From positions 682,001 through 746,000 of the forward strand of contig NZ_FNSU01000001.1 of the NCBI RefSeq assembly GCF_900105325.1: a DNA stretch of 64,000 nt. The letters are read 5' to 3'. The DNA comes from Pseudomonas marginalis. GTDB lineage: Bacteria > Pseudomonadota > Gammaproteobacteria > Pseudomonadales > Pseudomonadaceae. The position numbers and the translations under genes are program-made. The stretch's first letter is position 1; every line of letters begins with the position of its first letter. The notes beneath the pieces were generated by a model. It was not told the origin of the DNA. It saw nothing but the letters and a program-made list of their open reading frames with translations, and made no database searches. This document shows, piece after piece, positions 1 to 8,709 of the stretch.

Positions 1-1
1 G

Positions 2-1711
2 CCGGTCAATACCAGCCGCACTGCGGGCAATCGCTGGGACCACAAGAACTTCCCCGGCGGGTTTCTTAAATTGGTGGCATCGAACTCTCCCGGTAACGTC
101 AAATCCACGTCATCGGTTGGCTTGTCGGTGGTGGAAGAACCGGACGACACCAGCGATGACGTTAAGGGGCAGGGGGATGCGGTCGCCCTGCTGGAGGAGC
201 GCGGTAAGCGTTATCCCGGTTCAAAAATGTTGGTTGGTGGGACGCCTGCTATCAAGGGCGCGAGCAAGACCGAGGCTCGATTGGCGCTTACTGACTGCCG
301 GGTACTGCCGATTATCTGCCATGCCTGCGGCCAGGCTCACGTATTGGACTTTGCCCACATTCGGTGGCTCGATATTCCAGAGGAGGTACAGCCCCACGAG
401 ATTTACGGGCGTGCGGATCCGGAAACGGCTGGCTACGCCTGCCCGCACTGTGGCGATATTTGGGACGATTACCAGCGAAAAGAAAACATCCGCAACACGG
501 TGTTCAATGCGATTGACGCGGGCGATCCTTACTGCGGTTGGGTACCGACCAAACCTTTTTTCGGGCGCGCTGGATTCATTGAACTCAACGAACTCTACGC
601 ATGTTTACCCGGTACCCACCTGGCCGAAATTGTTCGCGAGAAACTCAATGCAGAACACCGCGCATCGCTGGGCGACCTATCGGTGTTGATCAAGTTCGTC
701 AACCAGAAACAGGGCCGTGCCTACGAGTACAAATCCGACCTGCCTGAGGCCGATAAACTGGCTGAGCGAGCGGAGGACTACCCGGAAATGTTTGTGCCCA
801 TGGGGGGGCTGGTGATCACCGCGGGGGTCGACGTGCAGCACGATCGTCTGGCGGTGGTGATGCGGGCCTGGGGCCGAGGCGAGGAATCCTGGCTGATCTA
901 CTGGGGGGAGATCTACGGCGAGGTGGTGCTACCTGACCAGGGCGTCTGGCTGGATCTGGAAAAGTTGCTGTTTGCGCCGATCCCACACGCCTGCGGCGCC
1001 AAGCTGAGAGTGATGGCAGTGTCGCTTGATACTTCGGACGGCACTATTACCCAAGATGCTGCGTATGCGTTTTGCCGTAAGCATCAGCGCAGGCGAGTGA
1101 TGGCGATCAAGGGGGCGAGTGAGCGTGGTAATACCCGTGCTGATGAACGAATGGAGATCTTCAGTGCGCCTCGGCAAGGTGTAGATACGGACAAAGAGCA
1201 AAAGGCCTCAAAATACGGCCTACGCCCCTATATGGTTGGTACGTCTCGGGCCAAGGACCTGTGGATTGAGGGGCGGCTGCCGTTGACGGGGAACGGTCCC
1301 GGTCGGATGCACTTTTACAAAACGGTGCGCCCCGATTATTTCCGGCAGATCACTGCCGAAGTGAAGGCGCCGAGCCGGCTACACCACTACCGCAAGGTCT
1401 GGCAGAAAAAGTCCGGCCAACCCAACGAAGGTACCGACTGCGAGACGTATGCGTTGCACGCGGCCCGCTCCCTGAAAACGCACTTGATGCGCGAGCATGA
1501 CTGGGCAGGGCTCGATGCACAGATCCGTCAGGGGGCGTTGTTTGACCCGCCCGAGTCTGATCAATCCGAGACAGATCCCGATCCCGATACGGACGGGGGT
1601 AATCCGGAACCAACACCGCCAGTCGAACCACCCAATCTCCCGCCCTCTGGCGGGAGAGTTGTTTCTGGGCGCCGTAGTGCAATGCGCGTGCTCTCCCAAC
1701 GCAGGAATTAA
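2..1711 (+). CDS. Phage terminase large subunit (GpA family), 5'-partial
   Basis: This is the ATPase/nuclease that cuts concatemeric phage DNA and drives it into the prohead. The frame is open from base 2, so the gene begins left of the window and the N-terminal Walker A part is missing. Visible features are the conserved stretch before an acidic Walker B-like segment (VVEEPDD), two Cys pairs (CHAC, CPHC) as in GpA-family zinc-binding terminases, a nuclease-type start GVDVQHDRL, and a conserved C-terminal block around NEGTDCETYAL. The last 50 residues are rich in Pro, Asp and Glu. The next gene, gpW, starts four bases after the stop, as in lambda-type head modules. Confidence 0.9.
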   Translation, partial: PVNTSRTAGNRWDHKNFPGGFLKLVASNSPGNVKSTSSVGLSVVEEPDDTSDDVKGQGDAVALLEERGKRYPGSKMLVGGTPAIKGASKTEARLALTDCRVLPIICHACGQAHVLDFAHIRWLDIPEEVQPHEIYGRADPETAGYACPHCGDIWDDYQRKENIRNTVFNAIDAGDPYCGWVPTKPFFGRAGFIELNELYACLPGTHLAEIVREKLNAEHRASLGDLSVLIKFVNQKQGRAYEYKSDLPEADKLAERAEDYPEMFVPMGGLVITAGVDVQHDRLAVVMRAWGRGEESWLIYWGEIYGEVVLPDQGVWLDLEKLLFAPIPHACGAKLRVMAVSLDTSDGTITQDAAYAFCRKHQRRRVMAIKGASERGNTRADERMEIFSAPRQGVDTDKEQKASKYGLRPYMVGTSRAKDLWIEGRLPLTGNGPGRMHFYKTVRPDYFRQITAEVKAPSRLHHYRKVWQKKSGQPNEGTDCETYALHAARSLKTHLMREHDWAGLDAQIRQGALFDPPESDQSETDPDPDTDGGNPEPTPPVEPPNLPPSGGRVVSGRRSAMRVLSQRRN

Positions 1712-1714
1712 TTC

Positions 1715-1936
1715 ATGGCTATCACCCTGGAACAAGCGCAGGGCCAGCTGCAAGCCTGGCTCGATGCGAGCATGAAGGTCAGCCAAAAGCAGAGCTATCG
1801 CATCGGCACCCGGCAACTGGAATACGCCGACCTTGCCGAAATCACCAAGACGATCGACTACTGGCAACAGCAAGTTGATCGCCTGGAGAGCGGTCGCACT
1901 CGGGGGATCGTCCTGCGTGGGATTACGCCGCGATGA
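1715..1936 (+). CDS. Head-tail joining protein, gpW family
   Basis: A 73-residue protein with the size, position and helix-rich composition of lambda gpW, which plugs onto the portal after packaging so that the tail can bind. The pattern MAITLEQAQ...LQAWLDA with a C-terminal WQQQVDRLE segment is typical of the family. It lies between terminase and portal. Its TGA stop overlaps the portal start (the portal begins at 1933), which suggests translational coupling. Confidence 0.8.
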   Translation: MAITLEQAQGQLQAWLDASMKVSQKQSYRIGTRQLEYADLAEITKTIDYWQQQVDRLESGRTRGIVLRGITPR

Positions 1937-3543
1937 GCCGCGCGCCGAAAGTGCCAGAGCCGACGCTGCTGGATAAGGCCATCACCTGGCTCAGCCCCGA
2001 GCGCGGCGCCAAGCGCATGCACGCCCGGTTGACCATGACTGCCTTGGGCGGTTACAGCGGCGCGTCGAAGTCCAAGCGCACGTTGAGCGCCTGGACCCCG
2101 ACGGCAGGCAGTGCGGCAGCAGATCTGCTGCCCGACTTGCCCACGCTTCGCGAACGCTGCCGAGACCTTGAACGCAACAACCCCATCGGTGGTGGTGCGA
2201 TCAATACGGTGACGACGAAAACGGTCGGCACCGGCCTGGCGCTTAAGTCAGTGGTCAATCGCTCGATTTTGGGCTGGGACGAAGACCAAGCCAGGGAGTG
2301 GCAGCGCAAAACCGAATCGCTGTTCAAGTCCTGGGCGGAAACCACCTGCTGCGACATCACCCGCGAGCAGAATTTCTATGGTCTGCAGGATCTGACCTGG
2401 CGATCTGTGCTGAGCAGCGGTGACGTCTTTACGTTGCTCACGCACAAAGAACAACCGGGTCAGCACTACTCGGCGTGCATCCAACTGATTGAGGCCGACC
2501 GGGTTTGTAACCCTAGCAATAAGGCCGACACGGAAGCCCTCACGGCCGGCATTGAGCGTGACGCCGATGGTGCTCCGATCAGGGCTCACATTTTGCGCAG
2601 TCACCCGGGGGCACTCGGCGTCAAAGAGCGCGTTTGGGATGATCGTCCGTTCTTCAATGAGCGTGGCGGTCGCGTGCTGCTGCATGTGTACCGGCGTCGT
2701 CGGGTGGGCCAGCCACGCGGTGTGCCGTACTTGGCGCCGGTGATCGAGAAGCTCAAGCAGTTGGACCGTTACACCGATGCCGAGCTGGAAGCGGCGGTGG
2801 TGTCTGCGTTCTTCGCCGTGTTCATCAAACCGGGGCAGGGCGGCAATCTGAGCCCTCTGGCATCGGCCGTCAGCGGCAACACCCCGGTGGGTGGCGATAA
2901 ACCCGCCGGGCGCGACCAGGGCGGTTGGGACGGCTCACTCAGTGGCGGCATTGTCGCCGAACTGGACGACGGTGCGTCGATTGATACCGCATCACCCGGT
3001 CGCCCGAACATGGCATTCGATCCGTTCGTACTCGCCATGCTTCGACAGATCGGCATGGCCCTGGAGCTGCCTTACGAGGTGCTGATCAAGCACTTTACCG
3101 CCAGTTACACCGCCGCACGTGCTGCGGTGATGGAGGCTTGGCAGTTCGTTCGCGGTTGCCGTGATTTCCTGGGCCAACATTTCTGCCAGCCCGTGTACGA
3201 GCATTGGCTTGAAGAGGCCGTGGCACAGGGAGACATTGAGGCTCCTGGGTTTTTCGACCACCCGTTGCTGCGCTATGCGTACAGCGGGTCGCTGTGGGTG
3301 GGTGATGGTCCTGGCACCGTTGATCCTCTCAAAGACATCAATGCCGCCGAAAAGCGCATCGATATTGGTGTCAGCACGCTCGCCAAGGAATCCATGCTTT
3401 ACGACGGCAGCGACTGGGAAGAGAACCACGAACAGCGTGCGCTTGAAGTGAAGCGTAGGCGCGATGACGGCCTATCCGTGTCACCAACGGCTCGCCCCGA
3501 GGATGAGCCTGCGGCCAATCCTGATCTACCTGAACGGACCTAA
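1933..3543 (+). CDS. Phage portal protein, lambda gpB family
   Basis: At 536 residues it matches lambda gpB (533). It would form the dodecameric ring at the capsid vertex through which DNA enters and leaves. Early residues hold the family pattern RERCRDLERNNPIGGGAINT, and the C-terminal half holds a conserved LELPYEVLIKHF...SYTAARAA block. The C-terminal tail is acidic and Pro-rich. The start overlaps the gpW stop and the protease gene begins three bases after its stop. Confidence 0.92.
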   Translation: MSRAPKVPEPTLLDKAITWLSPERGAKRMHARLTMTALGGYSGASKSKRTLSAWTPTAGSAAADLLPDLPTLRERCRDLERNNPIGGGAINTVTTKTVGTGLALKSVVNRSILGWDEDQAREWQRKTESLFKSWAETTCCDITREQNFYGLQDLTWRSVLSSGDVFTLLTHKEQPGQHYSACIQLIEADRVCNPSNKADTEALTAGIERDADGAPIRAHILRSHPGALGVKERVWDDRPFFNERGGRVLLHVYRRRRVGQPRGVPYLAPVIEKLKQLDRYTDAELEAAVVSAFFAVFIKPGQGGNLSPLASAVSGNTPVGGDKPAGRDQGGWDGSLSGGIVAELDDGASIDTASPGRPNMAFDPFVLAMLRQIGMALELPYEVLIKHFTASYTAARAAVMEAWQFVRGCRDFLGQHFCQPVYEHWLEEAVAQGDIEAPGFFDHPLLRYAYSGSLWVGDGPGTVDPLKDINAAEKRIDIGVSTLAKESMLYDGSDWEENHEQRALEVKRRRDDGLSVSPTARPEDEPAANPDLPERT

Positions 3544-3545
3544 CT

Positions 3546-4910
3546 ATGAGCGACAACCCAACCGATGCACCTCCCGTGCACCGGGTGACGGCGTTCGACC
3601 TGGTATCACGCGAGCCCTGGGCCATCACCCCGGACATGCTGCAGACCATCACCGCCATCGCCCGCCGGGAGCATGAAGGCCCGGAAGCCTTGGAGGCCAG
3701 GCAGGGTAAACCCCTGCAGAACAGCCGCGCGGTGAACCAGCGCGGCAATGTGGCGTTGCTGCCCGTCACCGGCCCGGTGTTCCGCTACGCCAACTTGTTT
3801 ACGGCGCTGTCCGGTGCGACGTCGCTGGATGTGCTGGCCAAGGAGTTCACCACCGCCGTCGACGATCCGCGCACCGACACCATCATCCTGGTGATGGACA
3901 CCCCCGGTGGTATTGCCAGTGGCATCGCTGAGTTCGGCCAGATGATCCGCGCCTCGCCCAAGCGGGTAGTTGCGTATGTATCCGGCAACGCGGCCAGCGC
4001 TGGCTACTGGATAGCTGCAGCAGCCCATGAAATCGTCATGAGCCGCACCGGCGCAGTGGGCTCCATCGGCACGGTGCTGACGGTGCGCAAAAGCGACGAC
4101 GACGGCAGTTTTGAGATTGTCAGCAGCCAGAGCCCGAAAAAGCGTCCTGACTTCGGTACCGAGTCAGGGCGGGCAGTAGCGCAGGCCCATGTCGACCGGC
4201 TGACTGACATCTTTGTCGAGGACGTCGCCAATTACCGTGGCGTCAGTGTTGAAACCGTTTTGGCCGACTTCGGCCAGGGTGATATGCGGATTGGCTCCGA
4301 TGCCGTGGCATTGGGCATGGCCGACCGTGAATCCACCCTTGAACAACTCATCGCCGAGTTCAACAGCAGTTCTTCTGGAGAAAGACCTATGTCTACTACC
4401 ACCAACAGTAACGCACCCGCTCCAACTGCAGATAAACCCGTTATTAACCGTGAATACCTGGCCGCGAATCATGCCGAGCTGCTCGCCAGCCTGGAACATG
4501 ACGCGCATGCCGCTGGTGCAGCTGCCGGCGCCCGCGCCGAGTGCGAACGCATCCAGGCGGTGGAAGCCGCCGCGCTGCCCGGGCACGAGGAGTTGATCGC
4601 CACGCTCAAGTTCGACGGCAAAACCAGCGGTGCCGAAGCGGCGGCGCAGGTCATCGGCGCCGAAAAAACCAAACGCGCCGGTGCGCTGGCCGACATTCGC
4701 ACCCAGGCGCCTGCGCCAGTGCCCAACGTGCTGACGCCACCGGCAGCCCCAGAGGCTGTGAAGGAGGATCCAGAGGCGCCGCTGGAGGAACGCGCCAAGG
4801 CTACCTGGGACGGCGACAAGGAGCTGCGCGCCGAGTTTGGCACCTTCGAGGCCTATCACGGCTACCGCAAGGCCACCGAGCGGGGCCTGGTCAAGGTTCT
4901 GAAAAAGTAA
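3546..4910 (+). CDS. Capsid maturation protease (S49 family, lambda gpC-like) fused to scaffold
   Basis: A 454-residue protein with two parts. Residues about 50-275 are an SppA/S49 serine protease domain: MDTPGG, then GNAASAGYW with the expected nucleophile Ser, then GAVGSIGT. Residues about 282-454 are helical and Ala/Glu-rich, as expected of a capsid scaffold. In lambda, gpC cleaves itself and the scaffold during prohead maturation and the scaffold Nu3 is also made alone from an internal start. The same arrangement is visible here (see 4389). It is followed by the decoration protein. Confidence 0.88.
   Translation: MSDNPTDAPPVHRVTAFDLVSREPWAITPDMLQTITAIARREHEGPEALEARQGKPLQNSRAVNQRGNVALLPVTGPVFRYANLFTALSGATSLDVLAKEFTTAVDDPRTDTIILVMDTPGGIASGIAEFGQMIRASPKRVVAYVSGNAASAGYWIAAAAHEIVMSRTGAVGSIGTVLTVRKSDDDGSFEIVSSQSPKKRPDFGTESGRAVAQAHVDRLTDIFVEDVANYRGVSVETVLADFGQGDMRIGSDAVALGMADRESTLEQLIAEFNSSSSGERPMSTTTNSNAPAPTADKPVINREYLAANHAELLASLEHDAHAAGAAAGARAECERIQAVEAAALPGHEELIATLKFDGKTSGAEAAAQVIGAEKTKRAGALADIRTQAPAPVPNVLTPPAAPEAVKEDPEAPLEERAKATWDGDKELRAEFGTFEAYHGYRKATERGLVKVLKK
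4389..4910 (+). CDS. Internal in-frame start for the scaffold domain (Nu3-like)
   Basis: The ATG at 4389 is preceded by a strong ribosome binding site (TGGAGAAAG, about 4376-4385) in the middle of the protease gene. It opens exactly where the protease domain ends and a Ser/Thr-Asn linker begins (MSTTTNSN). The product would be a 173-residue scaffold that is separate from the fused form. Lambda uses the same trick for Nu3. The start is seen in the sequence; that it is used is inferred. Confidence 0.65.
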   Translation: MSTTTNSNAPAPTADKPVINREYLAANHAELLASLEHDAHAAGAAAGARAECERIQAVEAAALPGHEELIATLKFDGKTSGAEAAAQVIGAEKTKRAGALADIRTQAPAPVPNVLTPPAAPEAVKEDPEAPLEERAKATWDGDKELRAEFGTFEAYHGYRKATERGLVKVLKK

Positions 4911-4952
4911 GTACCGGGTAACCCCTTTCCACCCATGGCTCTGGAGAATCCT

Positions 4953-5369
4953 ATGCCTCTTACACTCGACACCCCCCGCGCTTATGAGATCGGGGACATC
5001 AACGATTTGTCGGTCGCGGCCGGCGTGCAAATTTTCGAAGGTTCGGCGGTCGGCATTGTCGCGGCTAACGGCCTTGCGCGACCTCTGGCGGCAGGGGATC
5101 TGTTCGTGGGCTTCGCCGATCGCGGCGTCGACAATCGAATTGGCGCCGCTGCAGCAGCGCGTGTGCGTCTTCGCGAAGTGGGCAAAGTTGAACTGCCCGT
5201 CACTGCGCTGGCGATCACCGACATCGGTAAGCCGGTGTATGCCAGCGACAGCGGCACATTTGCGCTCACCGCCGCTGGTAACAGCCTGATCGGGCATGTT
5301 CACCGGTTCGTGCGCACCGGCGTCGGCATCGTCAAGTTCACCGCCCAGGCCATCCCCGCAGCGGCCTGA
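4953..5369 (+). CDS. Head decoration / capsid cement protein (gpD-like)
   Basis: This 138-residue protein sits between protease/scaffold and major capsid, the place of lambda gpD, which binds the outside of the expanded capsid. The sequence is rich in Gly, Ala and Val with alternating beta-type segments (FEGSAVGIV, LAAGDLFVGFADRGVDN, GKPVYAS). The ATG at 4953 is preferred over 4935 because GGAG lies about 8 bases ahead of it. The fold is inferred from position and general pattern. Confidence 0.72.
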   Translation: MPLTLDTPRAYEIGDINDLSVAAGVQIFEGSAVGIVAANGLARPLAAGDLFVGFADRGVDNRIGAAAAARVRLREVGKVELPVTALAITDIGKPVYASDSGTFALTAAGNSLIGHVHRFVRTGVGIVKFTAQAIPAAA

Positions 5370-5431
5370 CGCATCACTCAACCCGGTTTCAAACTTTTCT
5401 CTGACCGTATCCTTCTTCAGGAGAATCACCC

Positions 5432-6379
5432 ATGGGTGCTGAAGTACTTTCCAGCCGTGCCATCATCGGCATGTTTTACGAACTGCTCGAGCAGAATGTG
5501 GGGTCGAACTGGATCGACGCCGTGTCCAACCTGTTCGACTCCGACCAGGCCAAAGAAACCTATCCATGGATCGGCATGGTGCCGACCTTGCGTGAATGGA
5601 TTGGTGGTCGCCACGCCAAGGGCTTTATCAGCGCTGATCTCGAAATCGAAAACCTGCATTTTGAAGCCACCCTCGAAGTGCTGGTCACAGAGCTGCGCCG
5701 CGACAAAACCGGACAGTTGCGCATCCGCCTGGGCGAGCTGGCCGACCGCACCAACGCGCACTGGGCGCGACTGCTGTCGGTGCTGCTGCTCAACGGTGAA
5801 AGCCAGACCTGTTATGACGGCCAGTACTTCTTCGATACCGACCACGAAGAAGGTCAGAGCGGCGTGCAGTCCAACAAGATCACAACCAGTCTTGCCAGTT
5901 TGACGGCGGGGACTTCCGGTACCCCAACCCGGCCGAGTGTCGAAGAGTTTCAGCAGGCCGTCGCCAAATCCATCACCCAACTGACCAGCCTGAAGGATGA
6001 TCAGGGCGAACCCATCAACGAGCTGGCCCGCGAGTTCCTGGTGATGGTGCCGTTCAACCTGCTGAGCGTTGCGCAGACGGCGCTCAGCGTGCCGCGCGGT
6101 ACCAACATTAACGAGATCGTCATGCCGGACAACGTGGTGGTTCGCGTGGTGGGCAACGTGCGCCTCAACGCCTGGCAGGACAAGTTCGTGACCTTCCGCA
6201 CGGATGGTCGTTTGAAAGCATTCATCCGCCAACAGGAAACCGACGTGGCCATGAAAGCCAAGGCCGAGGGCTCGGAGTACGAGTTCGACAACGATGCTCA
6301 TCAGTACGGCGTCGACACCTGGCGCAACGTGGGTTTTGGGCGCTGGCAGTATGCCGTTCTTAACCAACTGGTGGCGTAA
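5432..6379 (+). CDS. Major capsid protein, Mu gpT-like
   Basis: A 315-residue capsid subunit. The N-terminal third carries the Mu gpT pattern: a segment ending YPWIGMVPTLREWIG, then a helix and FEATLEVLVTELRRD. Mu-type gpT forms the icosahedral shell with an HK97-like fold. AGGAG lies 8 bases before the ATG. It follows lambda-type portal, protease and decoration genes, so the head module is a mosaic. It does not resemble lambda gpE by eye. Confidence 0.85.
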   Translation: MGAEVLSSRAIIGMFYELLEQNVGSNWIDAVSNLFDSDQAKETYPWIGMVPTLREWIGGRHAKGFISADLEIENLHFEATLEVLVTELRRDKTGQLRIRLGELADRTNAHWARLLSVLLLNGESQTCYDGQYFFDTDHEEGQSGVQSNKITTSLASLTAGTSGTPTRPSVEEFQQAVAKSITQLTSLKDDQGEPINELAREFLVMVPFNLLSVAQTALSVPRGTNINEIVMPDNVVVRVVGNVRLNAWQDKFVTFRTDGRLKAFIRQQETDVAMKAKAEGSEYEFDNDAHQYGVDTWRNVGFGRWQYAVLNQLVA

Positions 6380-6414
6380 GCCTTTCGGCCTGACACCTCA
6401 CTGAGGGCATTGAT

Positions 6415-6663
6415 ATGCCGAAATACCGCGTGGAACAGACGATCACCCTTTATGGGGGGGAACTGATCCTGAATGCGGCCCAGGCCAGTGCGCGTGCGCA
6501 TAACCTGGAGCCGGTCGAAAACAAGAAGGGTCGCTACACCATTGTGTCGCCTGTTCAGTTCAAAGCCGGGGAGGTGATTGTGATCCCCGGCGAACCGGAC
6601 AAGGCATTGGGGCAGCGGTTGTCGAAACTGGACAAGGTCGCAGGAGAGCGTAATGCCGAATAA
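6415..6663 (+). CDS. Small phage head-region protein, unknown function
   Basis: 82 residues: a beta-rich N-terminus (MPKYRVEQTITLYGGE), an acidic middle and a Lys/Arg-rich end. I do not recognise the family. It lies directly after the capsid gene, overlaps the next gene by 11 bases and is conserved in direction with the structural operon. A role as a capsid accessory or connector protein is possible but unproved. Confidence 0.6.
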   Translation: MPKYRVEQTITLYGGELILNAAQASARAHNLEPVENKKGRYTIVSPVQFKAGEVIVIPGEPDKALGQRLSKLDKVAGERNAE

Positions 6664-6862
6664 ATCCTACACGGTGCTATCCGGCTCCTTTCGCGGGCCA
6701 GATGACAAACTGACCGGTGCGGGGGGCGTGATCGAGTTGCCTGATGACGTGGCCCAGCGCTTTCGCCACCAGTTGGAAGTGTTGGTGGTCGAGTCAGCAC
6801 CGGCACCTTCCGCTGTGGGTGAGGGCGGACGCAAGCCCGCCAAGGTGAGCCCTGATGTTTGA
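6653..6862 (+). CDS. Small phage head-region protein, unknown function
   Basis: 69 residues, starting MPNKSYTVLSGSFRG, with an acidic central segment (VIELPDDVAQRF) and a Lys/Arg-rich tail. It overlaps the genes on both sides by a few bases, which marks it as part of a translationally coupled head-completion block. No family is recognised. Confidence 0.6.
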   Translation: MPNKSYTVLSGSFRGPDDKLTGAGGVIELPDDVAQRFRHQLEVLVVESAPAPSAVGEGGRKPAKVSPDV

Positions 6863-7142
6863 CGAAGATCTCAAGGGCTTCCTTGAGGACTTCGACGTTG
6901 GCGGGATGGTTGATGGTCAGCCGTTTCTGGCCGCGCGGGATATGCCGGACGAAATCCACGGCATGGGCGGTATCAATAGCCAGTCGACCGGTTACGAGAT
7001 CCTGGTCATCACCGCCGAGGCCGAGCGCCTGGGCATCGACAACCCAAAACTGATCACCGTAGCCGGCGTGAATTTTCGCGTCCGTGACCGCCGGATGATC
7101 GATGACGGCGCCTTTAGCCTGGCCTCCCTCACCAAGGTTTAA
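6855..7142 (+). CDS. Putative head-tail connector (gpFII-position protein)
   Basis: 95 residues. It occupies the place of lambda gpFII, the connector that seals the head and offers a docking site to the tail. The pattern (MFDEDLKGF..., a central ITVAGVNFRVRDRRMIDDGAFSL-type end) resembles FII-like stoppers, which finish with a 'valid on position, then DDG' strand. The start overlaps the previous gene. The assignment rests mainly on order and size. Confidence 0.55.
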   Translation: MFDEDLKGFLEDFDVGGMVDGQPFLAARDMPDEIHGMGGINSQSTGYEILVITAEAERLGIDNPKLITVAGVNFRVRDRRMIDDGAFSLASLTKV

Positions 7143-7146
7143 CCTC

Positions 7147-7599
7147 ATGCCCTCGATTCAAGAACGCATCGTCGCAAAGGCGCAGGCGCTGATTCTGGGC
7201 GCCGGTACGTTGGCGGCAGACCGGGTGTATCGCAGTCGTACTGAGGCGATCAAACGGGACATGACTCCGGCGATCGTGCTGCGCCCTGACCTTGAAACCT
7301 GTGAGCGCGAAAGCGCTGCAGTGGATCGCAACCAGTTCGAGCTGACGGTGGAAATCATCGCCCGGGAGGACACGGTCACAGGTGCTGCCTGGGATCAGGT
7401 CGCCGACTTGGTCAAGGTTGCCGTGCATGCGGTCCTGATGGCAGAGGAAGCCTTTGAGGAGGCGGATCGGGTGCAGCGCTTCTACATCGACTGGATCGAA
7501 GACGAGGGCGACAACACCGCCGGCAACTGCATGGTGCGCTACCGCTTCACCTACCTGTGCAACACCGGCGACCTGACGGCCGGACCTACCTTTTACTGA
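7147..7599 (+). CDS. Putative tail completion / terminator protein
   Basis: A 150-residue protein directly upstream of the tail tube, where siphophages encode the terminator (gpU) or neck protein (gpZ) that caps the tail and fixes its length. It has an N-terminal helix (IQERIVAKAQALILG) followed by strands such as QFELTVEIIARED and MVRYRFTYLC. The ATG at 7147 is chosen over the upstream 7102 because the latter runs deep into the preceding gene. The function is inferred from place. Confidence 0.55.
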   Translation: MPSIQERIVAKAQALILGAGTLAADRVYRSRTEAIKRDMTPAIVLRPDLETCERESAAVDRNQFELTVEIIAREDTVTGAAWDQVADLVKVAVHAVLMAEEAFEEADRVQRFYIDWIEDEGDNTAGNCMVRYRFTYLCNTGDLTAGPTFY

Positions 7600-7609
7600 G
7601 GAACACATT

Positions 7610-8365
7610 ATGCAAATCGCATTCGGCAGCGGGTTGTTTTACGCGACTCCGCTGATGGACGCCTATGGCAATGCCATTTCTGCGCCGACCCCCATCCTGC
7701 TAGGCATCATGCAAGAAGCCTCGGTGGATCTGTCGTTTGATTCCAAGGAATTGTTCGGCAGCGAGCAGTTTGCGGTCGACGCGGCACGGGGCCAGGGCAA
7801 GCTGACGGGCAAGGCCAAGTCTGCCCAGATCAGCCTGCTGCAGTGGAATCAGTTGGTGTTCGGGCAGACCCTGACCACCGGCCAGGTGTTAGTTCATCAC
7901 TCCACGGAGCCCACAGCGGTGCCTGCAGGGGCCACCATTACCGTGGAGCCTCCGGCGGGCGGGACGCTCTCGGGTGATCTTGGGGTACGGGGCGCCGGTG
8001 CGATCCCTTACGTACGGGTACTGAGCGCGCCGATCGCGGGGCAGTACACCTTTGATGCTGCCACGGGGGAATATGCATTTGCCGCTGCAGACGTGGCCAA
8101 GTCGGTGTTCATTGATTACCGCTACACCGTTGCGACGGGTAAAAGTCTGTCGGTGAAAAACCTACCCATGGGTGACATGCCGGTATTCCAGGGCGAATTG
8201 GTCCTGAAATACAAGGGCAAGACTGTGTACGTGCGCGTGCCGAACTTTGTCAGCAACAAGTTGGGTATCGCCACCAAACAGGATGATTACACCATCCCGG
8301 ACTTTGAATTCACCGGCTACGCGGATGAGTTCGGCGAGGTGTGCTACTGGAGTGCCAACGAATGA
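7610..8365 (+). CDS. Major tail tube protein
   Basis: 251 residues, Gly/Val/Thr-rich and beta-strand rich, placed immediately before the frameshifted chaperone genes, as expected for a siphophage tail tube subunit. Segments GSGLFYATPLMDAYGN and LTGKAKSAQISLLQWNQL are like those of tube proteins that carry an inserted outer domain (here about residues 95-175). The stop overlaps the start of the chaperone gene (ATGA). Confidence 0.75.
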   Translation: MQIAFGSGLFYATPLMDAYGNAISAPTPILLGIMQEASVDLSFDSKELFGSEQFAVDAARGQGKLTGKAKSAQISLLQWNQLVFGQTLTTGQVLVHHSTEPTAVPAGATITVEPPAGGTLSGDLGVRGAGAIPYVRVLSAPIAGQYTFDAATGEYAFAAADVAKSVFIDYRYTVATGKSLSVKNLPMGDMPVFQGELVLKYKGKTVYVRVPNFVSNKLGIATKQDDYTIPDFEFTGYADEFGEVCYWSANE

Positions 8366-8709
8366 CGGTCGTGAATGTCCCCGGCGTTTCGTTCCCGTTT
8401 CCAGGGAAAACGCTCGTCATCCCACCCCTTTCGCTGGGGGATCTGGAGCAACTGCTGGAGCGGATCAACGCGGTGATGGCCGGCAACATGGACCGTGACA
8501 GTATCGCAACGGTGATCGATGCCACTCACGCGGCATTGCGTCGTAACTACCCCGACATTGAGCGCGCAGAAGTGGCAGCCCTTCTGGATCTTCGCAACAT
8601 GCGTGATGCGCTGGATGCTGTTATGAGTGCCTCGGGCTTGGAGGTCACAGAGCCAGCACCGGGGGAAGGCCAGGCCCCTTCGACTGGGGCCAACTCTACG
8701 CTCACCTGA
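8362..8709 (+). CDS. Tail assembly chaperone, upstream frame (lambda G-like)
   Basis: 115 residues with an N-terminal beta region (VPGVSFPFPGKTLVIPPLSLGDL) then helices, typical of G-type chaperones that coat the tape measure during tail assembly. It starts in the stop of the tube gene. The G-rich run at 8661-8665 near its 3' end is a candidate site for -1 slippage into the frame that stays open to 8975. Confidence 0.78.
   Translation: MTVVNVPGVSFPFPGKTLVIPPLSLGDLEQLLERINAVMAGNMDRDSIATVIDATHAALRRNYPDIERAEVAALLDLRNMRDALDAVMSASGLEVTEPAPGEGQAPSTGANSTLT

Noticed and set aside
4164..5429. Long open frame of 421 codons on the minus strand
   Set aside because: It covers the antisense of three well supported phage genes (protease, decoration, capsid start). 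No ribosome site, and low-complexity His/Gln/Arg composition typical of antisense frames in G+C-rich DNA.
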